Source: CAVTWY01 sp963738615
GTDB taxonomy: Bacteria; Pseudomonadota; Gammaproteobacteria; Burkholderiales; Burkholderiaceae_C
DNA: 64,000 nucleotides
Direction: 5' to 3'
NCBI GenBank assembly: GCA_963738615.1
Contig: CAVTXI010000001.1
Coordinates: 124,001 to 188,000, forward strand
Part shown: positions 37,733 through 45,960 of the stretch, piece after piece
Position numbering within the stretch: the first letter of the stretch is position 1
Layout of the letters: each line of letters begins with the position of its first letter
Position numbers and translations under genes: made by a program
Notes under the pieces: model-generated
The model's input: the letters and a program-made list of their open reading frames with translations, nothing else
Told to the model about the DNA's origin: nothing
Database searches by the model: none

Positions 37733-38506
37733 ATGACTTTCGAATGGCACCCGCTGCTGCTGGCGACCGAACACAGCGAATTCGACGCCGCCGCCGAGCG
37801 TATGGCGTTCCACCTGGCGCAGCGGCTGCGTGTGCCGCTGGCGGCGGTGGTGCCCTACGTCAGCAACACCGAGTTCGCCGCCGCGTCGCCCGAGCTTTCT
37901 GCACGGGCCGACGAAGACGTAGGCCGTCGCGCCGAGGCAGTGGAAGCCGCTGCCGCCGCAGCCGAAGTCAACTTGAACCTCGAGGTGCGCGGCGGCCCCG
38001 AACTGCACACCGAGATCGTCGACGAAGCGGTGCGCGTGGGCGCGCGCCTGATCGTGGCGCGGCGTCGCGGCAAGGTCGGCTTCCTGAAGCGCCTGCAGGT
38101 CGGTGAGATGGTCGGCAAGGTCGTGGCGCAGGCACCGTGTTCGGTGCTGCTGGTGCCGCAGAAGGTCGGCGCGTGGCAGCGCGGTGTGATGCTCGTTGTC
38201 GAAGGGGAGCCAACCCAGCAACTGCAAGATGCGGCGCAAGCCGCTGCGAATCTGGCGGGCCCGAACGCGTGCGTGCATGAGCACACGCTGACGCAGGACA
38301 CACCCGCGGCGTCGCCCCAGAAAACCGCCGAAGGCGTCGTCGCAGCCGCGCGCGAAGCCGACTGCGATCTGATCGTCATCGCGCGCCGTACCAGCGAAGC
38401 ATCGCCATCGAACTGGGTCGGCGGCGTCGCACACAAGGTGGTCGGCTTGGCCGACTGCGCCGTACTGGTTCATGTGCCGTTCTCGAGCCCGGAGGTTTCA
38501 CCATGA
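37733..38506 (+). CDS. Tandem universal stress protein
   Basis: A 257-residue protein with two UspA-like halves. The first has HPLLLATEHSEFDAAAERMAF and ends with VGEMVGKVVAQAPCSVLLVP; the second has RGVMLVVEGEPTQQLQDAAQ and ends with VGGVAHKVVGLADCAVLVHV. The ATP-binding glycines (G-2x-G-9x-G-S) are partly changed in both halves, so nucleotide binding is uncertain. Its stop overlaps the next start by ATGA. Confidence 0.82.
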   Translation: MTFEWHPLLLATEHSEFDAAAERMAFHLAQRLRVPLAAVVPYVSNTEFAAASPELSARADEDVGRRAEAVEAAAAAAEVNLNLEVRGGPELHTEIVDEAVRVGARLIVARRRGKVGFLKRLQVGEMVGKVVAQAPCSVLLVPQKVGAWQRGVMLVVEGEPTQQLQDAAQAAANLAGPNACVHEHTLTQDTPAASPQKTAEGVVAAAREADCDLIVIARRTSEASPSNWVGGVAHKVVGLADCAVLVHVPFSSPEVSP

Positions 38507-39210
38507 GCGACGCCATCGACTTCCTCATCAAGGCACGCCCGGACGCCGTGCCGCACTACTTCGCGTTCTTGAAGAACTGCGGCACGCGGCTGGACCCGAA
38601 GACGCGCGACCTGATCTCGGTCATCACGAAGGTGCACGCGCAGACCGAGCGCGGCTTTCGGCAATACGTGAAGCGCGCGCTGAAAGACGGGTGCAGCGTC
38701 GAAGAGATTCTCGACGCGCTGCTGATGGCGTTCCCCGCTTTAGGCTTCAGCAAAATCGTCTGGGCCGTCGACCTGCTGCTCGAGATGGACCTGCCGCAGG
38801 TTCGCGCGATCGTTGCCGCAACGGCCGATGCGCGAGACACGGTCAGTGACGCGCGGCCGTCCGCGCTGGGCACCTTGACGTCGGCGGGCGGGCTTGGCGC
38901 GCCCGCCAAGGCATGGCACGACGTTGCCGCGATCGACAGCGTGGCGATCGGCGAGACCCGTTGCGTCAGCCTGCACGGCCGCACCGTCGTCGTCTTCCGC
39001 GGCGCGGCTGGGTACGTGGTCTACGACAACCGCTGCCCGCACCAGGGCACGCTGATCGACCAGACGCACGTCGACGGCCGCGAGGTGGTGTGCCCGAAGC
39101 ACGCGTGGCGATTCGACCTCGAGACCGGTGTGTGCATCGACAAAGGCGACCGGCCGTTGACGAAGCTCGAGAGCCGGGTGGCGTATGACCGGTTGTTGGC
39201 GCGTTGGTAG
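38503..39210 (+). CDS. AhpD-like (carboxymuconolactone decarboxylase fold) domain fused to a Rieske ferredoxin domain
   Basis: A 235-residue two-domain protein. Residues 1-115 match the AhpD/CMD helical fold (FLIKARPDAVPHYFAFLKNC, TRDLISVITKVHAQTERGFRQYVKRAL, EEILDALLMAFPALGFSK), but the catalytic CxxC is missing (VHAQTERG in its place). Residues 130-235 are a Rieske domain with ligands CPHQGT and CPKHAWRFD. A ferredoxin linked to a non-catalytic AhpD fold suggests an electron-transfer or sensor role. It is the last gene of the TauE operon. Confidence 0.82.
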   Translation: MSDAIDFLIKARPDAVPHYFAFLKNCGTRLDPKTRDLISVITKVHAQTERGFRQYVKRALKDGCSVEEILDALLMAFPALGFSKIVWAVDLLLEMDLPQVRAIVAATADARDTVSDARPSALGTLTSAGGLGAPAKAWHDVAAIDSVAIGETRCVSLHGRTVVVFRGAAGYVVYDNRCPHQGTLIDQTHVDGREVVCPKHAWRFDLETGVCIDKGDRPLTKLESRVAYDRLLARW

Positions 39211-39232
39211 CCAACGCACCGGTCGGGTGGTC

Positions 39233-39685
39233 CTACTCGACCTCGACGATCGCCTCGATCTCGACCGAGATCCCGAACGGCAGACTGCCCACCCCGATCG
39301 CCGAGCGCGCGTGCTTGGCGCCGAACACCTGCTCGAACAGATCCGAGCAGCCGTTGATGACGCGCGAATGCTCTTTGAAGTCGGGCACCGCGTTCACCAT
39401 GCCCAGCAGCTTGATCACGCGCTTGGCGCGATCGAGGCTCCCGAGTTCGCCCTTCAGGATCGCGAGGATGTTCAGCCCGACAAGGCGCGCGTGTTCGGCC
39501 GCTTCGTCGGTCGACACCTCGGCGCCGACCTTGCCTTTCGCGATCGTGCCGTCGGGCCGCGCCGGCACGGTGCCCGACAAGTAGATCGCGTTGCCCATGC
39601 GCACCGCGTTCGCGTAGTTCGCGGCCGGCGTGGGCACCTTCGGCAGTTCGATGCCGAGTTCGCGGATGCGTTGTTCGATCGACAT
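39233..39685 (-). CDS. ridA: RidA-family deaminase
   Basis: A 150-residue YjgF/YER057c/UK114 protein: ANAVRMGNAIYLSGTVPARPDG, EHARLVGLNILAILKGELGSL, KRVIKLLGMVNAVPDFKEHSRVINGCSDLF and ARSAIGVGSLPFGISVEIEAI. RidA removes reactive enamine/imine intermediates. The arginine of the ARSAIGVGSLP motif binds substrate carboxylate in this family. The start is ATG at 39685, and it stands alone. Confidence 0.9.
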   Translation of the reverse strand: MSIEQRIRELGIELPKVPTPAANYANAVRMGNAIYLSGTVPARPDGTIAKGKVGAEVSTDEAAEHARLVGLNILAILKGELGSLDRAKRVIKLLGMVNAVPDFKEHSRVINGCSDLFEQVFGAKHARSAIGVGSLPFGISVEIEAIVEVE

Positions 39686-39725
39686 GGTGGGCCTCCGAGT
39701 TCTTGTCGTCTGGACACGGTCGAGT

Positions 39726-42044
39726 CTATTGAATCTCGTACGCGCCGATGTCCGGTGCGCTTCCCAAGTACGGCAGGCCGACATTGATGCCAGCGTTGAT
39801 GCCAGGCGAGCCTGGCTTCAGGCGGAAATCGCTGGGCGAGACGAACTGCGGATCGGCGTGGATGTTGTTCTGATAGATCAGGCCCGTGGGCGCCGATCCG
39901 TTGAATACCGGTTGATTCTCGTTTCCGCTGCCGAAAATGATGTTGTTCTGAATCGCCAGGTTGTGGATGGTGCCTGTGCCATTCGGCGTGACGATGGCGC
40001 CTGCCAGGAAGTCGAGCAGGATGTTGTTCTTGATGCTGACGTTCCGGCTCGAGCTGGCGCGCGGCAATTCCAGACCCCACCACGGGTTCTGGATCGGGTT
40101 CGACTGGAACGTGTTGTTGTGAATATTCAACCCATCGACCGTGAAGGTTGCGTGCCCTTCGTCGATGCGAACCGCGGCGCCCTGGTGCGTGCCGTTATCG
40201 ACGCCCACGTTGCTACAGAGGTTTCGCCTGATCGTCACGTTGGTGATGGCGCTGGTCGGGCGCGGGGTCATGTAGATACAGCGGGTCACATTCCTCAGCA
40301 CGTTGTTCTCTATCAGCGCCGTGTCGGTCGAGAACTCGAGCGTGATGGCGTTTTCGTCGTTCGCGGGGAGTGCGGTGGGGCCGATGATGTTGTCGTGGAT
40401 GTGGATGCTGTAGGCGTAGGCGCCCCGGGTCTGCGTATTGCTGTCCAGGCCGCCGACGATGGTGTTGTTGAAAACCTCGACGCCTTCGACGTTGAAAAGC
40501 TCGATCGCGAAGTCCCAGGTGATGCCGTCGAAGGCTTCTTTGGTGATCTTGTTGTTGTAGATCTTGACGCCACGGAGGAATCCGTCGTTCACCTGGGCCT
40601 TGATCGGCCAGCCGTTCTGGCCGGGCGGGCGGCCCACCTGTGAAATATCGTTGTCGTGGATGAGCATGCCATCTTGTCCGCCGAGGTAGAGCGCACCCCG
40701 TCCGAAGCCATCATATTTGGACGAGTTGCTGACGGTGTTGTGATGGAAGCTGTTACCCGTGGCATATCTGGATGGCGCGGCATTGAGCGAATCAACCCGC
40801 CCGGACCAATAGACGGCGCTCTCTTCGAAATCAACCATCGTGAGGTGATGCAGGCTCACGTTGCTGCGGCCTCTCACGTTGATTCCCCACGACGTGCGGC
40901 GGTTGCTGCCGTCGAACCGGATGCTCGACACCGATTGATTGCCCATGGTGCCCTCGTCGTCCGACGACAACCGCAGAATCGGCGCCCACTGTGCCGACAG
41001 GGTCGACTGCACCACTGTGCTGGTGCCTTCGCCCTCGAGGCTCACCCCCACGGCGAGGTCGCAGGTCTGGGTCTCGACATACACGCCTGCCGCAAGCTTG
41101 ATCAGGCTGTTCGCCTGCCTGACCGTCGATGTGGCTCGACACAGAGTCTTCCACGGTGAGCTTTGGCTGCCGGTGCCGGTGGCGTCGTTGCCGTTGGGGC
41201 TGACGTAGTAGGTGGCGGCGTAGCTGCCTGCAGGTTGAACCGTGATCTGAATGTCGTCTCGAGCGCTGGCACCCTGATCGTCGGTGACTTCGACACGAAA
41301 GACATAGCTGCCCTGAATCAGCGACGAGAAGTCTCGAGACGCCGAGCTCGTGTCGGCGAACACGGCTGTATTGGGCCCGGACACCTGCGACCACCGATAG
41401 CGCACGATGCTGCCATCGGCATCCGCGGCGACCGCGCTGATCAACTTGGAGTTGGTGGGGAGCTGAATGCTGCTGTCCGCGCCCAGGGACACGGTGGGCG
41501 CTTGATTGATCGCGCTGGTCGCGACCTCGCAGCCCTTCACGATCCCAGGCAGCGGGTCGATGCCGAAGAAGGCATTGGTGCAGAAGGCTTGCCCAGCGGG
41601 AAGGTCGCGCTCGAGCCACGTCGTCTGCGCACCGTAGCGCACGCGCTGCGGTGTGGTCAGCACGAACGGCGCCCACTCGGGCGCCACCGCGACCCACGCA
41701 CCGGTCGGCGGGGCCGACACTATCGACTCGCAGCGTTTGACGACGCCCACCAGTGGGTCACGGCCGAAGTACGTGTTGTTGCACGCATGCGTACCCGCAG
41801 GCAAGGCCACTTCCATCCAAACGCCGTCGGCGCCGTAGCGGACGGTGGCCGGCTGCGCCAGCACGAACGACTGCCACTCGCCGGCCACGCGAGTCCAAGT
41901 GGGCTCGGCGGCCTGAAAAGTGATGACCGGACGCGGCCCCGCTGCTTCGCTATCGGTGCCGCCCGATGCTCCCGGCGACGCACCGCCGCCGCACGCCGCC
42001 AACAAGAGCGACACATGTCCCACCGCCAAGATTGATCTGTTCAT
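39726..42044 (-). CDS. Secreted parallel beta-helix lipoprotein with internal N-terminal repeats
   Basis: A 772-residue intact protein. It has a lipoprotein signal (VGHVSLLLAACGGG). Residues ~45-160 contain two similar 55-residue units, one with SFVLAQPATVRYGADGVW and HACNNTYFGRDPLVGVVKRC, the other with PFVLTTPQRVRYGAQTTW and FCTNAFFGIDPLPGIVKGC, each with two cysteines. A PKD/cadherin-like domain follows (SVAADADG-like AVAADADGSIVRYRWSQ). The rest is a right-handed beta-helix starting with YYVSPNGNDATGTGSQSSPW and many I-x-N-N rungs, as in pectate lyase-like and DUF1565 proteins. A surface polysaccharide-binding or -cleaving role is likely. Confidence 0.82.
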   Translation of the reverse strand: MNRSILAVGHVSLLLAACGGGASPGASGGTDSEAAGPRPVITFQAAEPTWTRVAGEWQSFVLAQPATVRYGADGVWMEVALPAGTHACNNTYFGRDPLVGVVKRCESIVSAPPTGAWVAVAPEWAPFVLTTPQRVRYGAQTTWLERDLPAGQAFCTNAFFGIDPLPGIVKGCEVATSAINQAPTVSLGADSSIQLPTNSKLISAVAADADGSIVRYRWSQVSGPNTAVFADTSSASRDFSSLIQGSYVFRVEVTDDQGASARDDIQITVQPAGSYAATYYVSPNGNDATGTGSQSSPWKTLCRATSTVRQANSLIKLAAGVYVETQTCDLAVGVSLEGEGTSTVVQSTLSAQWAPILRLSSDDEGTMGNQSVSSIRFDGSNRRTSWGINVRGRSNVSLHHLTMVDFEESAVYWSGRVDSLNAAPSRYATGNSFHHNTVSNSSKYDGFGRGALYLGGQDGMLIHDNDISQVGRPPGQNGWPIKAQVNDGFLRGVKIYNNKITKEAFDGITWDFAIELFNVEGVEVFNNTIVGGLDSNTQTRGAYAYSIHIHDNIIGPTALPANDENAITLEFSTDTALIENNVLRNVTRCIYMTPRPTSAITNVTIRRNLCSNVGVDNGTHQGAAVRIDEGHATFTVDGLNIHNNTFQSNPIQNPWWGLELPRASSSRNVSIKNNILLDFLAGAIVTPNGTGTIHNLAIQNNIIFGSGNENQPVFNGSAPTGLIYQNNIHADPQFVSPSDFRLKPGSPGINAGINVGLPYLGSAPDIGAYEIQ

Positions 42045-42339
42045 GTGTTGACCGATTGTTTTGACTGCGGCAAGGCTGCCGCGCGAACCATTCTTGCCGT
42101 CGCTGGCGATCCAAGTCGTATCGAGTTGACAGATGGGTGTGATGACGCGACCGACGCATTCTTGAAGCCGCGCCCCGTTGACTGCGACGGCGTTTCGAGC
42201 CGTGCCCGACGCACGAGCCCGCGGCAACCGGGCCCCACGACAGATGACAGCCTTGCTACCCCTTGGTAACGTCTCGCCCGTTGATGCCACGAACGGCGAT
42301 CGTCGGCCGAGTGCGCTTCGCAAGGAAGTGAGGAACGCG
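42045..42339. promoter_or_regulatory. Divergent intergenic region with small hairpin
   Basis: This 295-base region lies between the beta-helix lipoprotein (minus) and the TIR gene (plus). It holds an inverted repeat GCGGCA-AGGC-TGCCGC at 42067-42082 and no convincing gene; the open frames here are extensions of the neighbours. An aaggaagtgagg ribosome site precedes the TIR start at 42340. Confidence 0.45.
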
Positions 42340-43942
42340 ATGTCGACAAAGCCCGTCGTGAGCACACCCGCTGGCTCGAGCCGCGCCAGCGTCAGAAATC
42401 GAGTCTTCATCAGTTACTCGCATAGCGACGAGCGCTGGCGAAATTTGATCGCCGAGCAGTTGGGCGTCCTCGAGAAGGCGGGGCTGGTCGAGGTTTGGGA
42501 CGACCGACGCATTGGCCCTGGGCAAGACTGGCGCGAAGCCATTGACCGCGAGATGTCGAGCGCCCGCGTGGCGCTGTTGCTGGTCAGCGCCAGGTTCTTG
42601 ACGTCGGGATTCATCCTCGAGCAGGAAGTGCCGCGCCTGTTCGAACGCCACAAGGCCGACGGTATGAGCCTCTATCCACTGTTGCTCAAAGACTGCGCAT
42701 GGAAACAGGTCGCGTGGTTAAGCAAGCTGCAAGTTCGTCCAGGTGACGGCAAGTCGGTCGAGTCGTTCACCGCCGGCGCCAAGCGCAACAAGGTGCTGGC
42801 CGACGTTGCATGCGAGATCGCCGATCTCTGCGCGGCGTCGCCGCCCCCGCTGAACGTCGGGCCCACCGTGAAGCGTGGTCGCGGTGGTGACGCGGCGAAG
42901 CGCTCGACCGCGGTGCGCCCCTTTGGTGCGCCGCGCCGGGCCCGATCGTCGGCCCGGTGCAGTTGCCTTGCCGATGAGCGCCGCCCGGCGCTGGCCGAAG
43001 GAGGGCGCCTTGCAGGTCGCCTCGCCTCGGGCTCAGGGCGCGCATTCCGCGCCGACCGACATCGTCGCTGGCGACCGCAACCTGCCGCTGCCAGGCGCGC
43101 TGCCCGACCTGCCGCCACCCTGGGCCTGCGCCTTCGGCGATGACCCCTACGGCCTGTGGGCCGAATTCACCGTCGGCGACGCGCGCCAGCGCATGCGCTG
43201 GGTCGAGCCTGGCACGTTTCGGATGGGGTCGCCGGATGACGAGGCTGAACGGGCTGATCACGAAGGGCCGCAGCACCTGGTACAGATCACCCGCGGCTTC
43301 TGGCTGGCCGACACGGCGTGCACGCAGGCGCTGTGGCTGGCGGTGATGGGCGGTAAGAACCCGAGCGGATTTGCCGACGACTTGCTCAACCCCGTCGAGC
43401 AGGTGTCGTGGGACGACGTGGTCGTCGGCACCGGCGAGCAGGGCAAAGGGCCCGGCTTTTTCGACCGGCTGCGCGAATGGTTGCCCGGCAGCGACCCCGC
43501 GCTGCCGACCGAAGCGCAGTGGGAATATGCCTGCCGGGCCGGCAGCGGCGAGCCCTTCGCATTCGGCAAGACGGTGACGACCGATCAGGTGAACTTCGAC
43601 GGCAACTATCCGTATGGCGCCGCGCCGAAGGGGCCATACCGAAATCACACCGTTTCCGTGAAGGCACTGCCGGCGAACCGCTGGGGGCTGTATCAGATGC
43701 ACGGCAACGTCTGGGAATGGTGTGCCGACCCGCTGCGGGACTATGCGGCGACCGCGGCAGGTGAGAAGTCCGTGGTAGATCCGGGGCTCGAGGGCGAGGC
43801 GGAGCCACGCTCTGCCCGCCGCGCCGTGCGCGGCGGCTCGTGGCTCGGCGTCGCCAGGGGCGCGCGTTCGGCCTACCGCCGCGCCTTCGTGCGCTCGGTC
43901 CGCCGCGGCGACCTGGGCTTTCGTCTTGCCCTGAGGTCCTGA
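42340..43942 (+). CDS. TIR domain joined to formylglycine-generating-enzyme-like (SUMF1) domain (frameshifted)
   Basis: The N-terminal ~150 residues form a TIR_2 domain: RVFISYSHSDERWRNLIAEQL, VEVWDDRRIGPGQDW, ARVALLLVSARFLTSGFILE and LYPLLLKDCAWKQ. A glutamate in the FILEQEVP helix is in the place of the NADase residue. After a low-complexity linker, in another frame, comes an FGE-sulfatase domain: GTFRMGSPDDEAERADHEGP, LPTEAQWEYACRAGSGEPF, MHGNVWEWCADPL, RAVRGGSW and LGFRLAL. The break lies between about 42900 and 43080; one extra base would join them, but two separate genes cannot be excluded. TIR enzymes that consume NAD are effectors in bacterial immunity; FGE-like domains in such proteins are usually non-catalytic ligand sensors. 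Confidence 0.78.
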
Positions 43943-43962
43943 GCCAAGTCAGGCCAAGCCAG

Positions 43963-43998
43963 GCCGGCTCCGCCGGCAACCAGGCCGGCGGAGCCGGC
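43963..43998. repeat. Perfect 15-base-pair inverted repeat
   Basis: GCCGGCTCCGCCGGC at 43963-43977 and its exact inverse at 43984-43998 enclose a six-base loop. It is 20 bases after the TIR-FGE stop and has no T run. It may act as transcript end stabiliser or be a dispersed palindromic element. The AGGCC-rich flank (caggccaagccaggcc) forms short direct repeats. Confidence 0.85.
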
Positions 43999-44108
43999 AA
44001 CCACGCCGGGGACCGGCGTTCGGGTTTTCCGGCCGGGACGGACGGCCGCCGCGCGGGACGCGCGGCGCAGCGGGTGTGCATCACCCGTGCTTGCCGCCCG
44101 CGCGATTT

Positions 44109-44137
44109 TTGATTAACCTAGCCAGTCTAGCTATAAA
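44109..44137 (+). promoter_or_regulatory. Sigma-70-type promoter of the Phd-VapC operon
   Basis: TTGATT at 44109-44114 and TATAAA at 44132-44137 are separated by exactly 17 bases. The spacer contains ctag-rich half sites (cctagccagtctagc) that could be the operator for the Phd-type antitoxin. The AT-rich box stands out from the G+C-rich background. The start codon of the antitoxin is 10 bases downstream, with ggga as the ribosome site. Confidence 0.72.
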
Positions 44138-44146
44138 GGGAATGAC

Positions 44147-44392
44147 ATGGGAACGTGGGCCTTACAAGACGCAAAGAATCGCTTGAGCGAGCTGGTTCGC
44201 CAGGCTCTGGGCGAAGGAGCTCAAGAGATCACCATCCGTGGTGAGCCGGCGGTCACGGTCATCGCGACCCGCGAACTGCAGCGCCTGCGCGGACAGCCGC
44301 AGAACCTGGCGGACTTCCTGAGCGCTTCGCCGTTGCGCGGGCTCGAGGTGCCGCAGCGCGACCGGGACGCCGGGCGCGAGTTGGTGTTGTGA
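44147..44392 (+). CDS. Phd/YefM-family antitoxin
   Basis: An 81-residue protein with the Phd/YefM N-terminus: WALQDAKNRLSELVRQALGEGAQEITIRGEPAVTVI. The C-terminal part (PLRGLEVPQRDRDAGREL) is the flexible toxin-binding tail. It binds its own promoter as a dimer in this family. Its stop overlaps the GTG start of the PIN toxin. Confidence 0.88.
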   Translation: MGTWALQDAKNRLSELVRQALGEGAQEITIRGEPAVTVIATRELQRLRGQPQNLADFLSASPLRGLEVPQRDRDAGRELVL

Positions 44393-44814
44393 ACTACCTG
44401 CTCGACACCTGCGCGGTGTCCGAATTCACCAAACCGAAGCCCGACGTTGGCCTGCTCGATTGGCTGCGCGCCACCCCCGAAGCCAACCTCTACCTCAGCG
44501 CCCTGGTCTTGGGCGAGATTCAGCAAGGCATCAGCCGGCTGGCGGTGTCGGCGCGTCGGCAGCGTCTGCAATCCTGGCTGGACGACGACTTGCAACCTCG
44601 CTTTGCCGGCCGGGTGCTGGCGGCCGATGCGGCGGTTTGCCTGCTGTGGGGTGATCTGCGCACGCGTGCGGCGCAAGCCGGCAACACGTTGCCCATCCTG
44701 GATTCGTTGATGGCCGCGACCGCCTTGGCCCATGGGCTGCTGCTGGTCACGCGCAACCAGGCCGACTTTGCCGCCGTACCGGGCCTGCAGGTGGTGAACC
44801 CGTGGACGCTTTGA
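44389..44814 (+). CDS. vapC: VapC-like PIN-domain ribonuclease toxin
   Basis: A 141-residue PIN-domain protein. Acidic metal ligands are visible: the Asp in YLLDTCAVSEF, the Glu in LVLGEIQQGI, the Asp in TLPILDSLMAATAL and the Asp in TRNQADFAAVPGLQVVNPW. This is the FitB/VapC subgroup with an LDTCAVSE start. It cleaves RNA when freed from the antitoxin encoded immediately upstream. Confidence 0.9.
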   Translation: MNYLLDTCAVSEFTKPKPDVGLLDWLRATPEANLYLSALVLGEIQQGISRLAVSARRQRLQSWLDDDLQPRFAGRVLAADAAVCLLWGDLRTRAAQAGNTLPILDSLMAATALAHGLLLVTRNQADFAAVPGLQVVNPWTL

Positions 44815-44863
44815 GTTGGAAATTGGGTCGGGCGTCAACCGCGGCGCACCCGAAGCGCTTGAA

Positions 44864-45830
44864 TCAAGCCCGTTCCTGACGCTTGCGAGGAGCGCCTTCC
44901 GGCATCCAGTGCTTGTCCTGCGCCGCCAGAAATTCTTCGCCCTCTTCCAGCATGAAGTAGCGAAACGCCTCCGCCGCCGGTGACAGCAGCCTGGAGCGCA
45001 GGTGCACGATGTTCCAGGTGCGGATCACCGGGCGTGTGTTCGATGGGCACGATCTTCAGCAGGCCGTGGGTGAGTTCGAGGCCGATGGTGTGCAGTGACA
45101 GGAACGACAGGCCCATGCCCGCCATCACGGCCTGCTTGATGGTTTCGTTGCTTGTCATCTCCATCGTGATGTGAGCTTCGGTTTTGTGCTCGCGCAGGAA
45201 GCGGTCGAGCAGGGCGCGCGTGCCTGAGGCGGCTTCGCGCACGATGAGCGGCTCACGCGCGAGTTGCGACAGCGTGGGGTGTTCGGTCTCCGTCAGGATG
45301 CTGTGCCCGGCCGGTGCGATGAACACGTGCGGATGCGCGGCGAAGGCTTCGGCGCGGGTGTCGAGCTCTTTGGGAGGGCGGCCCATGATGGCGAGATCGA
45401 CTTCGCCGCGCTCATCATCGCGACGAGTTGCTCGCGGTTGGCGCTGACGTGCAGGCGCACCTCGACGCCCGGGTGCTCTGCGTTGAAGCGCACCAGCAGC
45501 CGCGGCACAAAGTACTTGGCAGTGCTGACCAAGCCCACCGTCAGCACGCCGCCCTCGAGCTTGCGCAGCCGCGCCATCGCGTCGCCCGCTTCTTTCAGCG
45601 TCGCCCAGCAAGCGCTTGGCGTAGACCAGGAAGTATTCGCCCGACGTGGTCAGCGCGACCTTGCGGCCCTGGCGGTCGAAGAGCGGCAGCTCCAGCGCCG
45701 ACTCCAGCTCCTTGACCTGCATCGTGACCGCGGGTGGCGTCAGGTGCAGTGCCTCGGCCGCGCGCACGAAGCTCAGGTGCTTGGCCACCTCCACGAAAAC
45801 CCTTAGCTGCCGGAAGCTGACGTTCTTCAT
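44864..45830 (-). CDS. cbbR: CbbR, LysR-family activator of the Calvin cycle operon (frameshifted)
   Basis: A LysR regulator of about 320 residues: RQLRVFVEVAKHLSFVRAAEALHLTPPAVTMQVKELESALELPLFDR at the N-terminus, then TVGLVSTAKYFVPRLLVRFNAEHPGVEVRL, FIAPAGHSIL and MTSNETIKQAVMAGMGLSFLS, typical of CbbR (the TAKYF motif is nearly diagnostic). Several extra bases break the frame (near 45040, 45430 and 45607). The last break restores a C-terminus ending KRQERA at 44864. It is divergent from cbbL with a 130-base gap. Effectors in relatives are metabolites such as phosphoenolpyruvate, RuBP or NADPH. Confidence 0.92.
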
Positions 45831-45960
45831 TCAGTAAAACCTGAAGTCATTGACCAACAAAGTTTGAATTTACCTTAGCCAACTCCGATTTCTACATTGG
45901 TGCCGTCCCAAAAGCTCCACCCCCACTCCACGCCGCTATCGGCGCAACGAAGGAATCGCG
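45828..45960. promoter_or_regulatory. Divergent cbbR-cbbL control region
   Basis: The gap is clearly A+T-richer than its surroundings. An inverted repeat TTCAG-N6-CTGAA lies at 45830-45845, overlapping the cbbR start, and fits a LysR-type T-N11-A site. A possible -35 box TTGACC begins at 45850; the -10 box is unclear (taccttag at 45871-45878). A good ribosome site (gaaggaa) lies before cbbL ATG at 45961. Footprint position is an inference from relatives. Confidence 0.55.
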
